A DNA stretch of 64,000 bases from Salvia splendens (GCF_004379255.2 NC_056050.1:12957410-13021409), one strand, 5' to 3'. Numbered from the stretch's first letter, positions 10,467 through 22,174 are shown. Numbers and translations are program-made. The notes: a model not told the origin generated them from the sequence alone.

Positions 10467-13424
10467 TATCACGGCCGCCCTTACTAAGGATAGCAAAGAC
10501 GGGAAAATCGTCACTAGGGGAGGAACTAAGAAATGGGGAACAATAAGAGAGGACATTTAGCACCAAGCTCGACTAAACTTCAATAGAAAATATTCTAAGG
10601 TATTACATGCTTAAGCAGCGGATTAATGTCTCAAGGTACTTAAAGTCATAAAACAATATGGAGTAAAACGAAAGACTTTTAGCAAAAACAATTTCAAACA
10701 AGGCAGCGGAAATAAGTTATCTAAAGAGAGTCATAGGATGACGCCCATGTATGCAGACACGACGCATCCATAAATTCTTGAAGCCCGACTCAATATCCGC
10801 CGCAACATCACTGCTCAACCTGCACATAAGGAAAACACATGCAGGGCTGAGTACTTAATATACTCAGTGGGCTCATGCCGAAAATATTTTGATAAAAGTT
10901 ATGTCATCCATACCATAGTGAACTCGAGTTTTACATTTAGAAAAGAAATATCATCGAGTATCACAAAAACAGTTTCATAGCCTGGCCAGGCAAACAATCT
11001 CCCCACTTTCTCAACAATCAAACATTCACATCCTCATACCATAGTGCGACGAAAGTGTGGCCACACTTTTCACCCACAAGACCGGCTGACTAGCAAGGAC
11101 GGCTCACGATATCACCTGTGTACACAGCCTGATAGGGTTTGCGGCCCTACTCAGACCCGAATTCGTTTAACATAGCCCTATAGCCTAACGGAGCAAGCTC
11201 AACGAACTAGGCATCAGGCAACAATCTCAATATCAAAACAATCATGGCATGACATAACACTTTAAACCACTCTTATAACACCATAATCATACTTTTGAAA
11301 GCATAAAAGAGTTTAGTAAAAGAAAGCCCACCTCGCTTGCTTATACCACATAGTTCACAACTTAAATACAACCCTTGCTCTTTGTACCCACGTACGCACA
11401 ACAACCCTTGTCAACACCATAACACGATCAGTTTTTCCATCAACATATTTATCATGCATGTCCTATCGTTCCTTTCATCGTTTTCTTATATTGCCCATCC
11501 CAAACGTTCACCAACATAAACGAAACGAACACTCTAGCATACATCAACGAGCAACACATAACCACATCATAGGATACGTTCCTTAATCACACATGTATCA
11601 TGTAATTCGTCCAAAACTTGTCAACAAAGACCATTTCAACAAAACCAGAATCTGGCAGAACAACGCAGTCTTTTTGTAAAAATCATTAAACTTCCTTCTG
11701 ATCTCATATGAAGCTAAAATTTGGTCACCACACAGTAGACACATAAAGGTTTATCCAGTTAAAATTTAACACCAAAATCATATCTTTTGATCAGTCAAAA
11801 CAAAAACGAAACCCACTGGACGGAACACAAATTCTGGCAGGACTGCGCACTTCAATTGAAAAATTCGTTAAACATTCATCCTTTAACAATTGAAGTTGAA
11901 ATTTTGACACAACACAGAAGACACCCAAAACTTCATCCAGTTAAAAATTCGTGTCAAAAAGAGATCGTTTGATTGGTCTAACAGACGTCTGAACCTACTG
12001 CCCGTACACAACAGTTTTCATGCTCAACATTCACAAACCCTAATTTGTCTAACATACACTCACACATACATATTCATGCTTCAAAAATGAGATTACAACC
12101 ATGCTTTCCTTTTCACACATAACATTCACAAACGATTCATCCACACACTTACACACACTCGTACATACGCGCACACACACACATATATTCTTGTGCAACC
12201 ATCCTTCCCAACCAATTAATTCTTAGATTTACGATTCTCCACTCACTATATGCACGAGGGGTTCAAGAATCATGGATTCAATGATAAGATGGGGAAAGGT
12301 GGATCAAAAATTAGTCCTTTCTCTTGAAAACAAACGGTAGGAATGACAATTGGTTGATTCATCGATGGATCTTGAGTTTCCAACTCGAACGAAGAATCTG
12401 TGAAGGATTGAGTGAGAGGGAGAAGGGGCCTGTGGGAGGAGAGGGAGAGGGAGGGAGGCGTGTGAAATGGGGGCTAGGGTTAGTTTTCCTTTTTATGTTC
12501 TAGGATTAATCCCACACTTAAATAAAACAATTAAAATTGCGGGAGAATAAAATAGAAGTCAATGAATAAGTTCCACAATTAATAAAAATAGGCGTGTAGT
12601 GTGGGGGAGGGATTTTCAAAAATTTGGTTATTTAATTAGCATAGAAATTGATTTGGTATTTACTTGGAGAGAAATATACTCACAAAATAGGTAAAAAGAT
12701 ATTGAGTATCCCATAAATAAGGTAACAAGACAAATAAAAAATCTCCAAGTAGGAAGGGAGGGAGGGGGCGTGTAATATGGGGAGAAATAAAAGAAAAAAT
12801 TCAAATCCCCAATGAATTAGGCATATGAATTAATATGATATTTATTTGGATAGGAGGGATCCCACAAAATAGGAACAAACTATTAATTCCTTTAAAAAAA
12901 GGAGGGGTCAAAAATAATAAGGTCTCAAAGAAGGAATGAGTCAAATCCTAATTAAAATAGGATATGGAGAGATTTAATTGGATTTTAATTCAATGAAGGA
13001 AATAAAACAAAGTAACAATTAAATCTACAAAATAATTTCTTCTCCTAATTAATAGGAGATTTTCAAAAATTTCAAGGAATGGGGCAAAGGTTGAAAATCA
13101 TGTAGAATAACATAGGGACAATTTGTTTTGGACTTAATTTGGATAAATATCCCAAAATAATTAATTAAATCCAAAAGAGAAAATATTATTTCCAATAAAT
13201 AGGAGGGTCGAAAATTCTAATAAAATGGCTAGAACAAAAATGCATGATCTCATTTAAACTAAATTCCCACATTGGAAAATATATCACATTATTCCACATA
13301 ACTCACATCAATTAATTTCACATCTCTAACTCAATCGCATATAAATCAAACTCCATAAATAATTTTTCAATTAACATCCACATTAATAAAAACAAAAGTA
13401 AGTCACAAAATTTCGGGTGCTACA
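10467..13424 (-). mobile_element. LTR-1 family copy 3, solo LTR
   Basis: It begins TATCACGGCCGCCC (family start TGTCACG, one change) and ends GGGTGCTACA. A perfect 5 bp target duplication TATTC lies at 10462-10466 and 13425-13429. At 2,958 bp it is the longest copy. Its paired hairpin (10813-10874) is in reverse orientation. A TATA-like run and AACCCTAG leader near 12480-12500 on the minus strand agree with minus-strand orientation. Long AT-rich tracts fill 12500-13400. No coding sequence. Confidence 0.88.
10813..10874 (-). repeat. Paired-hairpin motif of LTR-1, copy 3
   Basis: On the minus strand, CACTGAGTA..TACTCAG and CCTGCA..TGCAGG stems, then GTTGAGC, as in copies 1 and 2. Confidence 0.75.
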
Positions 13425-13722
13425 TATTCAGAGAATGAACGGATCAATTCGGCAGATAGACGGATCAAGAGGAATGAAGTCAAAAACTGTCACGACCGCA
13501 CTTTTTAGAGATAGAAAGCCTGGTTGATCGGTACTATGGGAGGATGAAAGAAGCGGGGAAGAAAGGGGAAAACTGTGCCACAAAGAACGCAAACTCAACT
13601 TTTACATTACAGCGGAAGAGTCAAAGAGCAGATAACGTCGTGTATGGAGACATGTCGCATCCGAGTACTATTCTATCAAAGGATCTTCATCGTCTATGCT
13701 CAACACCGCCCGCCGTCATCAC

Positions 13723-13785
13723 TGCTGAACCTGCACATTTTTTAAACATATGCAGGGCTGAGTACTTGGTGTACTCAGTGGACAC
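13723..13785 (-). repeat. Paired-hairpin motif of LTR-1, copy 4
   Basis: Minus-strand CACTGAGTACACC..GTACTCAG stem and CCTGCA..TGCAGG stem, followed by GTTCAGC. Confidence 0.75.
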
Positions 13786-14020
13786 ATGTCGAAATATATT
13801 TTACTGAAAAACTAGTTTTATCAAGCCACTCTTGAGTGAACTCGGGGTTTTAAGTAAAAGATCCGAGAACACTAAATCATTTTTCTTTTCTTGTCAAAAG
13901 CTGAACATAAAATCGACAAAGGCTAATAATTCACAAGCACTCGTAAGCAACACATAATCACCTCACTTTTCTTTATCAAAAGCGGTCCATTTTCCTAGAA
14001 CATATGCCATATATAAACTA

Positions 14021-14354
14021 ACTCCTGGTGAAATGGAATTCATAGAATTTCCTGGTGAAACGAATTCACAAAACTCCCAGTGAAATGAATTCACGAAACT
14101 CCTGGTGAACCTAATTCACAAAACTCCTGGTGAAATGAAATTCACAAACTCTTGGTGAAATGAATTCACGAAACTCGTGGTGAAACGAATTCACAAACTC
14201 ATGGTGAAATGAATTCACGCAACTCCTGGTGAAATAAATTCACAAAACTCCTGGTGAAATAAATTCACAAAACTCCTGGTGAAATGAATTCACAAACTCC
14301 TAGTGAAATGAATTCACGAAACTCCTGGTGAAATGAATTCACAAAACTCCTGGT
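14021..14354. repeat. Minisatellite of about 14 copies of a 23-25 bp unit
   Basis: The unit is roughly AACTCCTGGTGAAATG plus AATTCACA, with single-base variants and small length changes. It lies in LTR-1 copy 4 and is absent from the other copies, so it expanded after that copy diverged. Confidence 0.9.
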
Positions 14355-14430
14355 CTAGTAGGGACATCGCATCGATAGTCAATCAGATAGGCAAAGTTCA
14401 AAACAAAACATGGCTTGACATAACTTTCGC

Positions 14431-14578
14431 AACTTTATTTTCCTCGTAACATATTTGGAACAAACTCATTTCTATCGGTCAAAGCCGAACTCAAATCTTT
14501 CAAAACTTCATTTTCCTCGTAAACATATTTGGAACAAACTCATTTCTATCGGTCAAAGCCGAACTCAAAACTTCAACA
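14431..14578. repeat. 74 bp tandem duplication
   Basis: A unit containing TTTTCCTCGTAA, ATATTTGGAACAAACTCATT and GGTCAAAGCCGAACTC occurs twice in a row, offset 74 bp, with one or two changes. Confidence 0.85.
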
Positions 14579-15918
14579 AAAGCTACACTTCATAAGCACT
14601 CGTAAAGCAACACATAACATCATATAATAACACCAAGCAAATAGCATTTCACATTAAATAGCAAGCTTGCACTTAACATCGTATCTTAAATAGAAGCATA
14701 CGAAAATACTTTTCATAACAACTGTAAACATACCTTAAACAGAAAGCCTTAAAAATATCTTAGTTTGAAAGCCCACTTCGTTTGCTTAAAACTCCTTAAC
14801 TTGGATTTTCCTTACTCCACCTTTAACTCGCGGAGATAGCCTTGCTTAAGGAATTCCTCTTGTTTGTTGAATTGCTCTCTTGCCATTCCTCCCAACCCTT
14901 GTTGCTCCTCTTATGAATTGTGAATTTTGAGTATCAGGAAGGTGTGTGAAGGAAGGTGGTGGGTTGCTTTTGTAGGAGAAAAGTCTTGGCATTTTGTGGA
15001 TAATTTGGGATAAATATTCTTTCTCTTTTGAATTTGAGATAAAAGCTTTACTACCCCTTTGGTGTTAGAATTGGGAAGGATGCTCTTGTATTTCTAGCTA
15101 TGGATTCCTTCCCCTTTTAGCATGACAAAAAGGCATATTGCCTAATCGGTGTAAAGCATTGGGGAGAGTTAAGGAGATGAGGTCACCATCACTTAGTCCT
15201 TTGTCTCTATTACATCTTTGAGAAGATATGGAAATCACCAAGCATCATTTCTATCTTTTATTTGGTGCATTTGTTGTACACTAGTTTTGGTTGGGCAAAA
15301 TCTTACTATTTTTGTGTTTCATTTGATAGGTTGGAGAAAAATCCTTGGCTTGTTGTGGGGTGTAGGAAACGAGATGGACATGGAAGAGATCACCTTGTAG
15401 ATCAACCTCCTTCATCAATTGTCTTTTTCTTAATTTATCTTCCTATAAGGACTAGACTTTGTAAAGTAGGAATTGACTATTCCTTAGTTGCATAACACAT
15501 GTATCAAGGCATTCCAATTATAGGTGAAAAGTAGCTTCCGTTATTCCTACTTGTTCAAAATTCTTGGCATTCCCTTTTCCCAATAATTGTAGCTCACAAT
15601 CCTTGGAATTCCTTGCACTTTAATTCCATGAGGCATAAGAACCAAACAAAGCTTAGGTCATTCTTTAAATCCAATTTAGCACGTGCAACATAAATTCAAT
15701 CGTCTCCTCATCCTAATTTTTTTTATACTCCAAAATCTGTGCACGAAAAGCCTGGGTGTTACAAAAACTGCAGTGCTGAGTTGATCAAGTCAGAATCAAA
15801 TGGAGCCAACAGGAGTTCCCCACATAGAAGATGGAGCTAAAGACCCCTCCCCAAAAGCCAAGGGTAGGAATGACATTTCGAGAGGATGGTACCCTAGGGA
15901 TTAGAGCCCTACGCCTTT

Positions 15919-15927
15919 CTATAAATA
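15919..15927 (+). promoter_or_regulatory. TATA box of LTR-2
   Basis: CTATAAATA lies at the place where the Athila LTR has TATATAAAG (19238) and LTR-3 has TATATAAAG (55777); each is preceded by GC-richer text and followed by a purine-rich start region. Confidence 0.6.
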
Positions 15928-17015
15928 GGAAGCCAAGTGCGAGAAGGAGGGGGGACGCTTACACTTACACAGAAACACATTCTTGAAATTCATCTATCTT
16001 CTAGGGCTGAAATGGTAGCTCATTTTACTTCATATTCCTGATTTCCGTCACACACACTTGGGTTCTAGTTTAGTTTTAGTTGGGTGGTAGTTTATCAAAA
16101 TTGAAGTTATGTAACACCGTTCCAAGAAGGAGCGAAGATACAATCTTTCTATTTCGTTGTTTTGCTACTACAATTTGCTTTTGACTACTTGTTGCTAGTT
16201 GATTTGGTTGATTTTGGAAGCTTTCGAAGTTATGAATTCAGCTTTACTCGGCGTGTTTAGTTTCTTATGCATGATCTCGTTTATTTACGTATGCTTCTGA
16301 TTTCTAAGTATATTGTGGTTAAGTAGGTTTATTGTAAAAGATCTGTTGAATCTGAATAGCTGTTTACGATTTTCTGTTTGATTGCTGAGGATTTCTGAAT
16401 GGAAGGTGTATGGATGTTTAGATCTGGTCGTTTGTAGTATAGTAGAGTAGATCTAAGCAGGTTTATGTTGATTGAAGGCGTGATCATGTTTGATTTAGCT
16501 TCAAAATTGTAGATCTGGTAGTGGATTTGTGATTTCTGCATGATTACGGTTTAGTTGGTTATTTACGTAGATGCAATTGGTTTCTTAGCGCAGATTTAGT
16601 TTTACAAGTTTATTATGTTAAGTTTGTTTAATCACGAGTTGTTCATTAGGAAGGAAATGTTCGAGATTTGATTATACGTTGTTTTCTTTTTGATGCTGTG
16701 AGGAAGATGAAGTTGTTAGAAAAGATTTACTTTATCGTGCGTTTTGCAGGAGACTGACACTTGTTCACTTTTACTTTGTTTAGCCATTTCCAGAAATTTC
16801 AGTACGAGTTGATCAATTAGAGTTAAGTTTTGTTTTAGCGAATGGATCAGTTTAGTTAGTTTAGTCTCTCAGTCCATGCTATCAAGTAGTTTAACTTAAA
16901 CCCACCCTTTGAAGCGTGGCAATAGCCATCCCATTTTGTCCTCAACAAATGTAGAACACACCGTCTTTGTGGGATCGATCCTTACTTCCCTTTACTAATT
17001 AATAGTATTGTGGGC

Positions 17016-17175
17016 TATAATACAAACTACAAACTTTAATCCTATACACTCCTTGTAAGTAATCAACGGTTAGCAATGTGATTCATATATCAATGTCAAC
17101 GCCTAATACAAATTCTGTCAATGGAGGGAATTTCAACAATGTCAACGCCTAAAGTTTGTATAGTTTGTATTATAG
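17016..17175. mobile_element. 160 bp MITE with 24-25 bp inverted ends
   Basis: Ends CTATAATACAAACTA..AAACTTT at 17016 and the reverse complement at 17152-17175 are near-identical. A 14 bp piece AATGTCAACGCCTA is repeated inside. Flanks share GGG, but the target site is uncertain. It lies exactly where LTR-2 stops matching its other copy. Confidence 0.7.
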
Positions 17176-17316
17176 AGGGTTTGTAGATTATCATGACCCA
17201 TATGTGTATATATATATATAAAATAATAATTTAATATTCTTTCCTCCTTTAATTTTTAAAATTTATATAATGATGAAAACACAATTAGATATTCAATTTC
17301 AAAACAAAATTTCATA

Positions 17317-17569
17317 CTCCCTCCTCCGTCCGCAATTACTTGTCACTAGTTTCCATTTTAGTATATCTGCCAATACTTGTAACTCTGTTTTTTACTACTT
17401 TTGAAAAGGACCTCACATTCCACTAACTCATTCCTACTCACATTTTATTATAAAACTAATATATAAAAGTAGGACTCATATTTCAGTAACTTTTTCCATC
17501 CACTTTCTACTATATTTCTTAAAATCTATGCCGGGTCAACTTGTGCCAAGTATTGGCGGACGGAGGGAG
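17317..17569. mobile_element. Stowaway-type MITE
   Basis: 253 bp between TA (17315-17316) and TA (17570-17571). Ends are CTCCCTCCTCCGTCCGC and its complement ending GGCGGACGGAGGGAG. The left end has a three-base CTC expansion. Non-coding. Confidence 0.85.
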
Positions 17570-17620
17570 TAGTATTTTTTTATATGATAATAATATTCAT
17601 TCAAATTAAAAAATTTGGTA

Positions 17621-17712
17621 CTCCCTCCGTCCACATAAAATAGACAAAGTTGTAAATGATATGAGTTTTAATGCATAATTGGTAAAGTAAGAGAGAGGGA
17701 AATGTAGTGATT
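17621..17712. mobile_element. Half of a Stowaway-type MITE
   Basis: Only the left part is present: TA then CTCCCTCCGTCCACATAAA and a TAAAGTAAGAGAGAGGGA block. The Harbinger end at 17716 cuts it. The other half was not found at 33221, the far Harbinger end. Confidence 0.65.
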
Positions 17713-18080
17713 TTAGAGCATCCACAATAGGGCGGATATCCGGGTAGACTAGCACTAGGACTAGCCAAAAACACCTCATGTCATGTCACTGGGACTAGCC
17801 ACTGCATTGCCACATAACTAGGACATCCCATTGCACAATAGTGAACTAGCACTAGGACATCCCAACAAACAAAATTACAAATTCACAAATACGAAATTAA
17901 AATTTCAACACAAATACGAGGGAAATGCAACCATTTTATATAAATTAAAAAAATATACATAATCAAAATAAAAAAATTTTAAAAAGTACAATTTACCAAA
18001 AAAAACAACGATTTCCACAAATTACATTATAAATATCAACGTCCACTCCTCCGCGCCCACAACTCTTCAATTATATCCTG

Positions 18081-18720
18081 CTAGAGTCGAATATGAGCTT
18101 CTTGTTGGCGCATATCGGCAAATGCACGGACCCGATCGGCGTCCTTGTGAGGTATCCCCATTCGTACATTGGCGATGGCCACGCCGTGGCTTGGACCGGC
18201 AGCATCAACATCTTCATTGGTCCAATCAGTCAGTTCTGGACCTTCTTGTTCGACGATCATGTTGTGCATGATAATACATGTGTACATGACATCAGCAATG
18301 CAGTCGTCATACCACAACCGTGTTGGACCCTTCACCGCCGCCCATCGAGCCTGGAGCACACCAAATGCCCGCTCCACATCCTTGCGCACTGCTGCCTCTT
18401 GTCATTGCGCAAAGTAGATCTTCTTTCGATCTATTGCGCCAAATAGTAGCCCATATCGTGCTGGTTTCCGTCGGCGACGAAACTGATGGCCGGACCAATG
18501 CCCATGCACTGCTCGTTGAAAAGGGGCGACGTCTGGAGGACGTTGATGTCGTTGTTCGACCGGCTATCCCGAAGTACGCATGCCAAATCCATAGCCGGTA
18601 ATCAGCCACGGCTTCGAGGATCATCGTGGGATTCTTGCCTTTGAAGCCGGTCGTGTACATCCCTTTCTAGGCGGTGGGGCGGTTGTTCCACTCCCAATGC
18701 ACACACTATATGCTGCCTAA
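18081..18720 (-). pseudogene. PIF/Harbinger transposase, C-terminal half
   Basis: Starts at LGSI, where the family has the first catalytic Asp; here the codon is a stop followed by CVHWEW. Then come KGMYTTGFKGKNPTMILEAV, ADYRLWIWHAYFGIAG, and in another frame the SNNDINVL region, RKDVERAFGVLQARW (third catalytic acidic residue region, Glu in VERAFG) and CIIMHNMIVE. The tail EEAHIRL-like end matches typical plant Harbinger lengths. There are at least two frameshifts and three stops. The upstream edge abuts LTR-2 exactly. Confidence 0.87.
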
Positions 18721-18988
18721 TGAAAGCTCGTAATGTTTGTTGTTTATTATCTAATTGTCGTAGTTATTTTCTGAGTTCTCCTGTCGTTGTGGATTGATCA
18801 AATCGAAAGGTCAAACTTATCCAGCTGATCGTCTTTACCTGCAATCACTTGTAAACGTACCTGTTGAACATTTAAATTGATCAACTGGACTTAATTCAAA
18901 CTTATCTTGTGTGCACTTTCAAAACCTTAACCCACAATACTATTAATTAGTAAATGGAAGTAAGAATCGATCCCGCAGAGACGACGTG

Positions 18989-20425
18989 TGATACGGCTAA
19001 TTTCATGCATAGGTTATAGGGTAAAATTCTTGTATTTGCGGGGTCTAACACATGTTTTAAGCCAAGTGTGTGGAGATTTTCGCCAGATCTAGGAAAAGAA
19101 AAGGGCAATTGCATGGTCCAAGGAAACTGGCGAATAAGTGAGCAATTTGAAGAAAAATTACAAGACGGAGGAAATGAATGAGCTGAAGAGTAGAATGGAG
19201 ATTTCTACGAAGGCTTCTAGAAGATTATGTCCGCACCTATATAAAGAAGAAAGCATGCAATCAGAAGGGACCTTCTCGGTGGAGGCCTTATGACCAGATT
19301 GTAGCTCTAGCTCACTCACTTCTACATACCTTTGGGTTTCATCGGGAAATTGTAGGGTATTCTCGGGTTTATTTTGCTAGTTAGTAGTTGGGTAACACCG
19401 TCCTTACAGAGGGCGAAGAAACAATTTAATCGCTTTCATTTTACTTTACTGTCGTGAATTTTACCGATCTTCGCCGTTCGAAGCTCGGCCCTATTTGCTG
19501 TTGCATTTCCGTTGTTTATGAAATTTCTATTTCTGTATTTAAGTTGTTGATTAATTTCGATCGTGGATGCCATTTATTTTGAGTTTGATGATGCTGCGGA
19601 ATTGGATGTTTGATTTTTGTGATGATCGGAGCAGATCGTTCGAATCAGAAGTTATGGAGTTGATTTTGTTTGTTGTTGGGTTCGGAATGCTTGGATCCGG
19701 AGTGGACTAAGCATCCGGCGGTTGGATCTGAAACAGGGTGATCGGAGTTGATGCCTAGCTTTCGTGTTTTCGTTTCATTCCGTCTAGTTTATGTAGATCT
19801 ATTTTATTTCCGGCTAGTCGCAAGTTTCCGACGTCTGAATTTTTACATTCTGTTTGAATCTGGGTTCGTGATTTGTTTCTTCATGTTCGTGTTTAATTCA
19901 GCTGATGAGGTGCATGTTGCTGTTAGTTAAAACTTTAGTTAGTTAGTTGCAGCTTTTTCTTCCGTACTTGTTATTTCTGGAATTTGGTCCCCACTGTTAC
20001 TCGCTTTCTGTTTGGTTATATTAGGAAGTTGTTTGCTCAGTCTAGGAAGTTAGTTGGTTATTTTGATGTTCGTTGCCAGCGTGATGTTTACATTTCCTAG
20101 GTTTAGTGTTTGATTTTGTGCCTAGGTCTAATAGTAGTTAACCTCAACACAATATGCGTGGCAGTAGCCGCTTTCTAAACCAAAGTCTTTAGATGCTTTC
20201 TTACGAGTCCATCTTCGTGGGATCGACCCCTGCTTCTCTATACTAGTCTATAGTATAACGGGTTAGGGATCTTTGAAACACGAGCTTTGTGTGTCCAACT
20301 ACTGAGTCTTCTATATTCCCTTAAGTTCCTAGACCTAGTGATCTAGTGGATTCATTGGAGTTATTAGCTCGACCTAGAACATTAGAACGCACACCGCACA
20401 CACATCGTCGCTCGATGGAGTTTCA
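18989..20425 (+). repeat. 5' LTR of the Athila-type element
   Basis: Starts TGATACGGCTAATTTCATGC and ends GATGGAGTTTCA. It contains a TATA box, the GTAACACC/GCGAAGAAACAATTT block and the CGTGGGATCGACC block. Confidence 0.95.
19238..19246 (+). promoter_or_regulatory. TATA box of the Athila LTR
   Basis: TATATAAAG about 250 bp into the LTR; the same sequence is in the 3' LTR near 31196. Confidence 0.7.
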
Positions 20426-20427
20426 AA

Positions 20428-20446
20428 TGGCGTCGTTGCCAGGGAT
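20428..20446 (+). promoter_or_regulatory. Athila primer-binding site
   Basis: TGGCGTCGTTGCCAGGGAT lies two bases after the LTR. It matches the plant Asp-tRNA-type site used by Athila/Tat elements (TGGCGCCGTTGCCGGGGAT) with two changes. Confidence 0.88.
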
Positions 20447-20671
20447 GGATGGCGTAATTTGTGATTGTGTTTAGAGATTTTGGCGTATATAGTTTTAATT
20501 TTTCTTTTTCCTTTATTTGCAGTTTATGAGCAGAGGCTCACGGTTTGGACACTGGGGTGACTCATTTGAGTGGAGGAACGATCAGTTTATTTGGCAAGTC
20601 AAGGACAGAGCATCTACAGTTACCACCAGATCGGGATTATCTACAGGAGATCCATTTCCGTTTGGTTCAGA

Positions 20672-22159
20672 ATGGACGAGAGTTGGAGTTCGTCAGGAAT
20701 GGAGGATCCTAAATCGTCTTCAGAAACAAGTACAGAGGAGGCGGAAATAGGGGACATGGCACAGGTAGTCGATCAAGATCCGGAGATCGGTTCGCTCACG
20801 GCCTATCTAGATGGGGAGCCAGCTCAAGCCATAGTGATGAATCCACGACAGAGAGCCATTGAGATCAAGACGAACGTGCTCGGCATCCGACCAACATTCT
20901 CTGGGCGTAGGAATGAGTGCCCGTATGAGTTCTTAAATGAATTCAGCAAATTATGTAGCATTCAGAAGATGCCAAATGATGCTACGGAGGAGGATTATCG
21001 CATGCGCGCGGTTCCTTTTGCCTTGAAGGGGGAAGCCAACACGTGGTTATTAAGGTTACCCCCAGATTCTATCCACACATGGAGGGACTTTAAATTGGAG
21101 TTCCTAGATTACTTTTTCCCCTCCAACAAGACAAATGCTCTGAAGAAGGAGATTGTGGAGTGCAAGCAGGACTACGACGAGTCGTTGAGCCAATATTGGT
21201 CACGATTCAAGGGGTTGCTGGACGCCTGCCCGAATCACAGAATGATCGAGGCAGAGATTTATTATTTGTTCTATGAAGAAGCAAACCCTGAGTCGAAGGA
21301 TTTGATGAACTCCTCGAGCGGGGGAAATTTTACGAAGAAGAGGGGTAGCGAGGCAAGAGAGATTCTGGGAAAGTTGATAGAGGCTAAAAAGGCATATGAC
21401 AGCCCAAGGAATGTTATGAGGAGAGGATCTGTAAATGCACTGAGAGAGCAAGAAGACGAAAGAGTCGAGGCAAGAATAGATAGGCTTGAGAAAGCACTGT
21501 TGAATGCAATCGAGAAAACTAACTCACCAGCCTCACAAGAAAAAGAAAAGTCTCCAGGTCCAGGAGAAATTTCACCTCAACAATATTACGGTCCTCACGA
21601 AGGAGAGTACCAGGCCCAGGTGAATGTGATGGATAGTTGGAATCCCGATGGGAGTTGGAACCCAGGAAGACAGAGAGACGTACCCTGGAGGAACCATCCC
21701 AATTTTAGATGGTCTGACAACGAACAGAGCTAGCCAGCACCACAACAGAATATCCAGTTTGCACCTCAGCCCGAGAGGCAGGGTAACTGGTCTGGAAGGA
21801 ATCAAGAAGGGCAGCGAAACTGGAACAATCGAAACCAGTGAGATTATTCGAATTGGGGAAACAGGAACCAAAACCATCAAGGGAACTCCTATGTACCACC
21901 GCACCAAAGGAATTTCCAAACCACTTACCAAGGGCAGGGAAATCAGTACAACAATAATTCAGGAGGTCAAGGAAACATTCGCCAGAGTCAAGGAAGTGGT
22001 CCACATTTGGATCCAGGACCAAGTTCTGGCCAGCCTAATTCAAAGACACCGAGGAATCTGGATGAAATGGTGCATGACCTCGTCAGTTCTCAGCAGCATA
22101 TGCAGAACAATTTGCAATCGAACAATGACGTAGTACATAAGCTCCAGGATGCTCAATAG
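20672..22159 (+). pseudogene. Athila gag
   Basis: The start chosen is the first in-frame ATG (MDESWSSSGMEDPK). Retrotrans_gag core: ANTWLLRLPPDSIHTWRDF, FFPSNKTNALKKEI and SLSQYWSRFKGLLDACPNH. It is followed by a basic, Gln/Asn/Gly-rich tail (NWNNRNQ, NYSQ-like). The frame is open to a TAG at 21731, then continues in the same frame past TGA 21839 and TAG 22157, so it was one gag-pol frame. No CCHC knuckle is seen, which is common in this group. Gag would form virus-like particles in the cytoplasm. Confidence 0.88.
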
Positions 22160-22174
22160 GAACAGAAGGCAGCA

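Larger units (their letters stand above)
13488..15763 (-). mobile_element. LTR-1 family copy 4, solo LTR with internal minisatellite
   Basis: It begins TGTCACGACCGC and ends GGGTGTTACA, with a perfect 5 bp target duplication AAAAC (13483-13487 and 15764-15768). Length is 2,276 bp. It inserted 63 bp from copy 3 in the same LTR-2, in the same orientation. It carries the paired hairpin (13723-13785), a 24 bp minisatellite (14021-14354) and a 74 bp tandem duplication. No coding sequence. Confidence 0.9.
10364..17015 (+). mobile_element. LTR-2, Athila-like LTR, first copy, carrying two solo LTR-1 insertions
   Basis: It starts TGATAAGACTCATTTCATG at 10364, matching the start of the Athila LTRs (18989, 30947) and of LTR-3 (55473, 63862). 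It is interrupted at 10467-13424 and 13488-15763. The retained parts are 10364-10466, 13425-13487 and 15764-17015. Shared blocks include a TATA box (15919-15927), GTAACACC followed by a GCGAAGA-type block near 16111, and TGTGGGATCGATCC near 16968. It inserted into the Harbinger transposase; the preceding 5 bp are TTGGG. It stops matching other copies at about 17015, so its 3' end is missing. Confidence 0.78.

Noticed and set aside
14021..14354. CRISPR-like repeat array
   Set aside because: Units are contiguous and degenerate with no unique spacers, and the setting is a plant LTR. It is a minisatellite.
15218..15495. Two overlapping short frames in LTR-1 copy 4
   Set aside because: They lie in a solo LTR and have no counterpart in the other copies.
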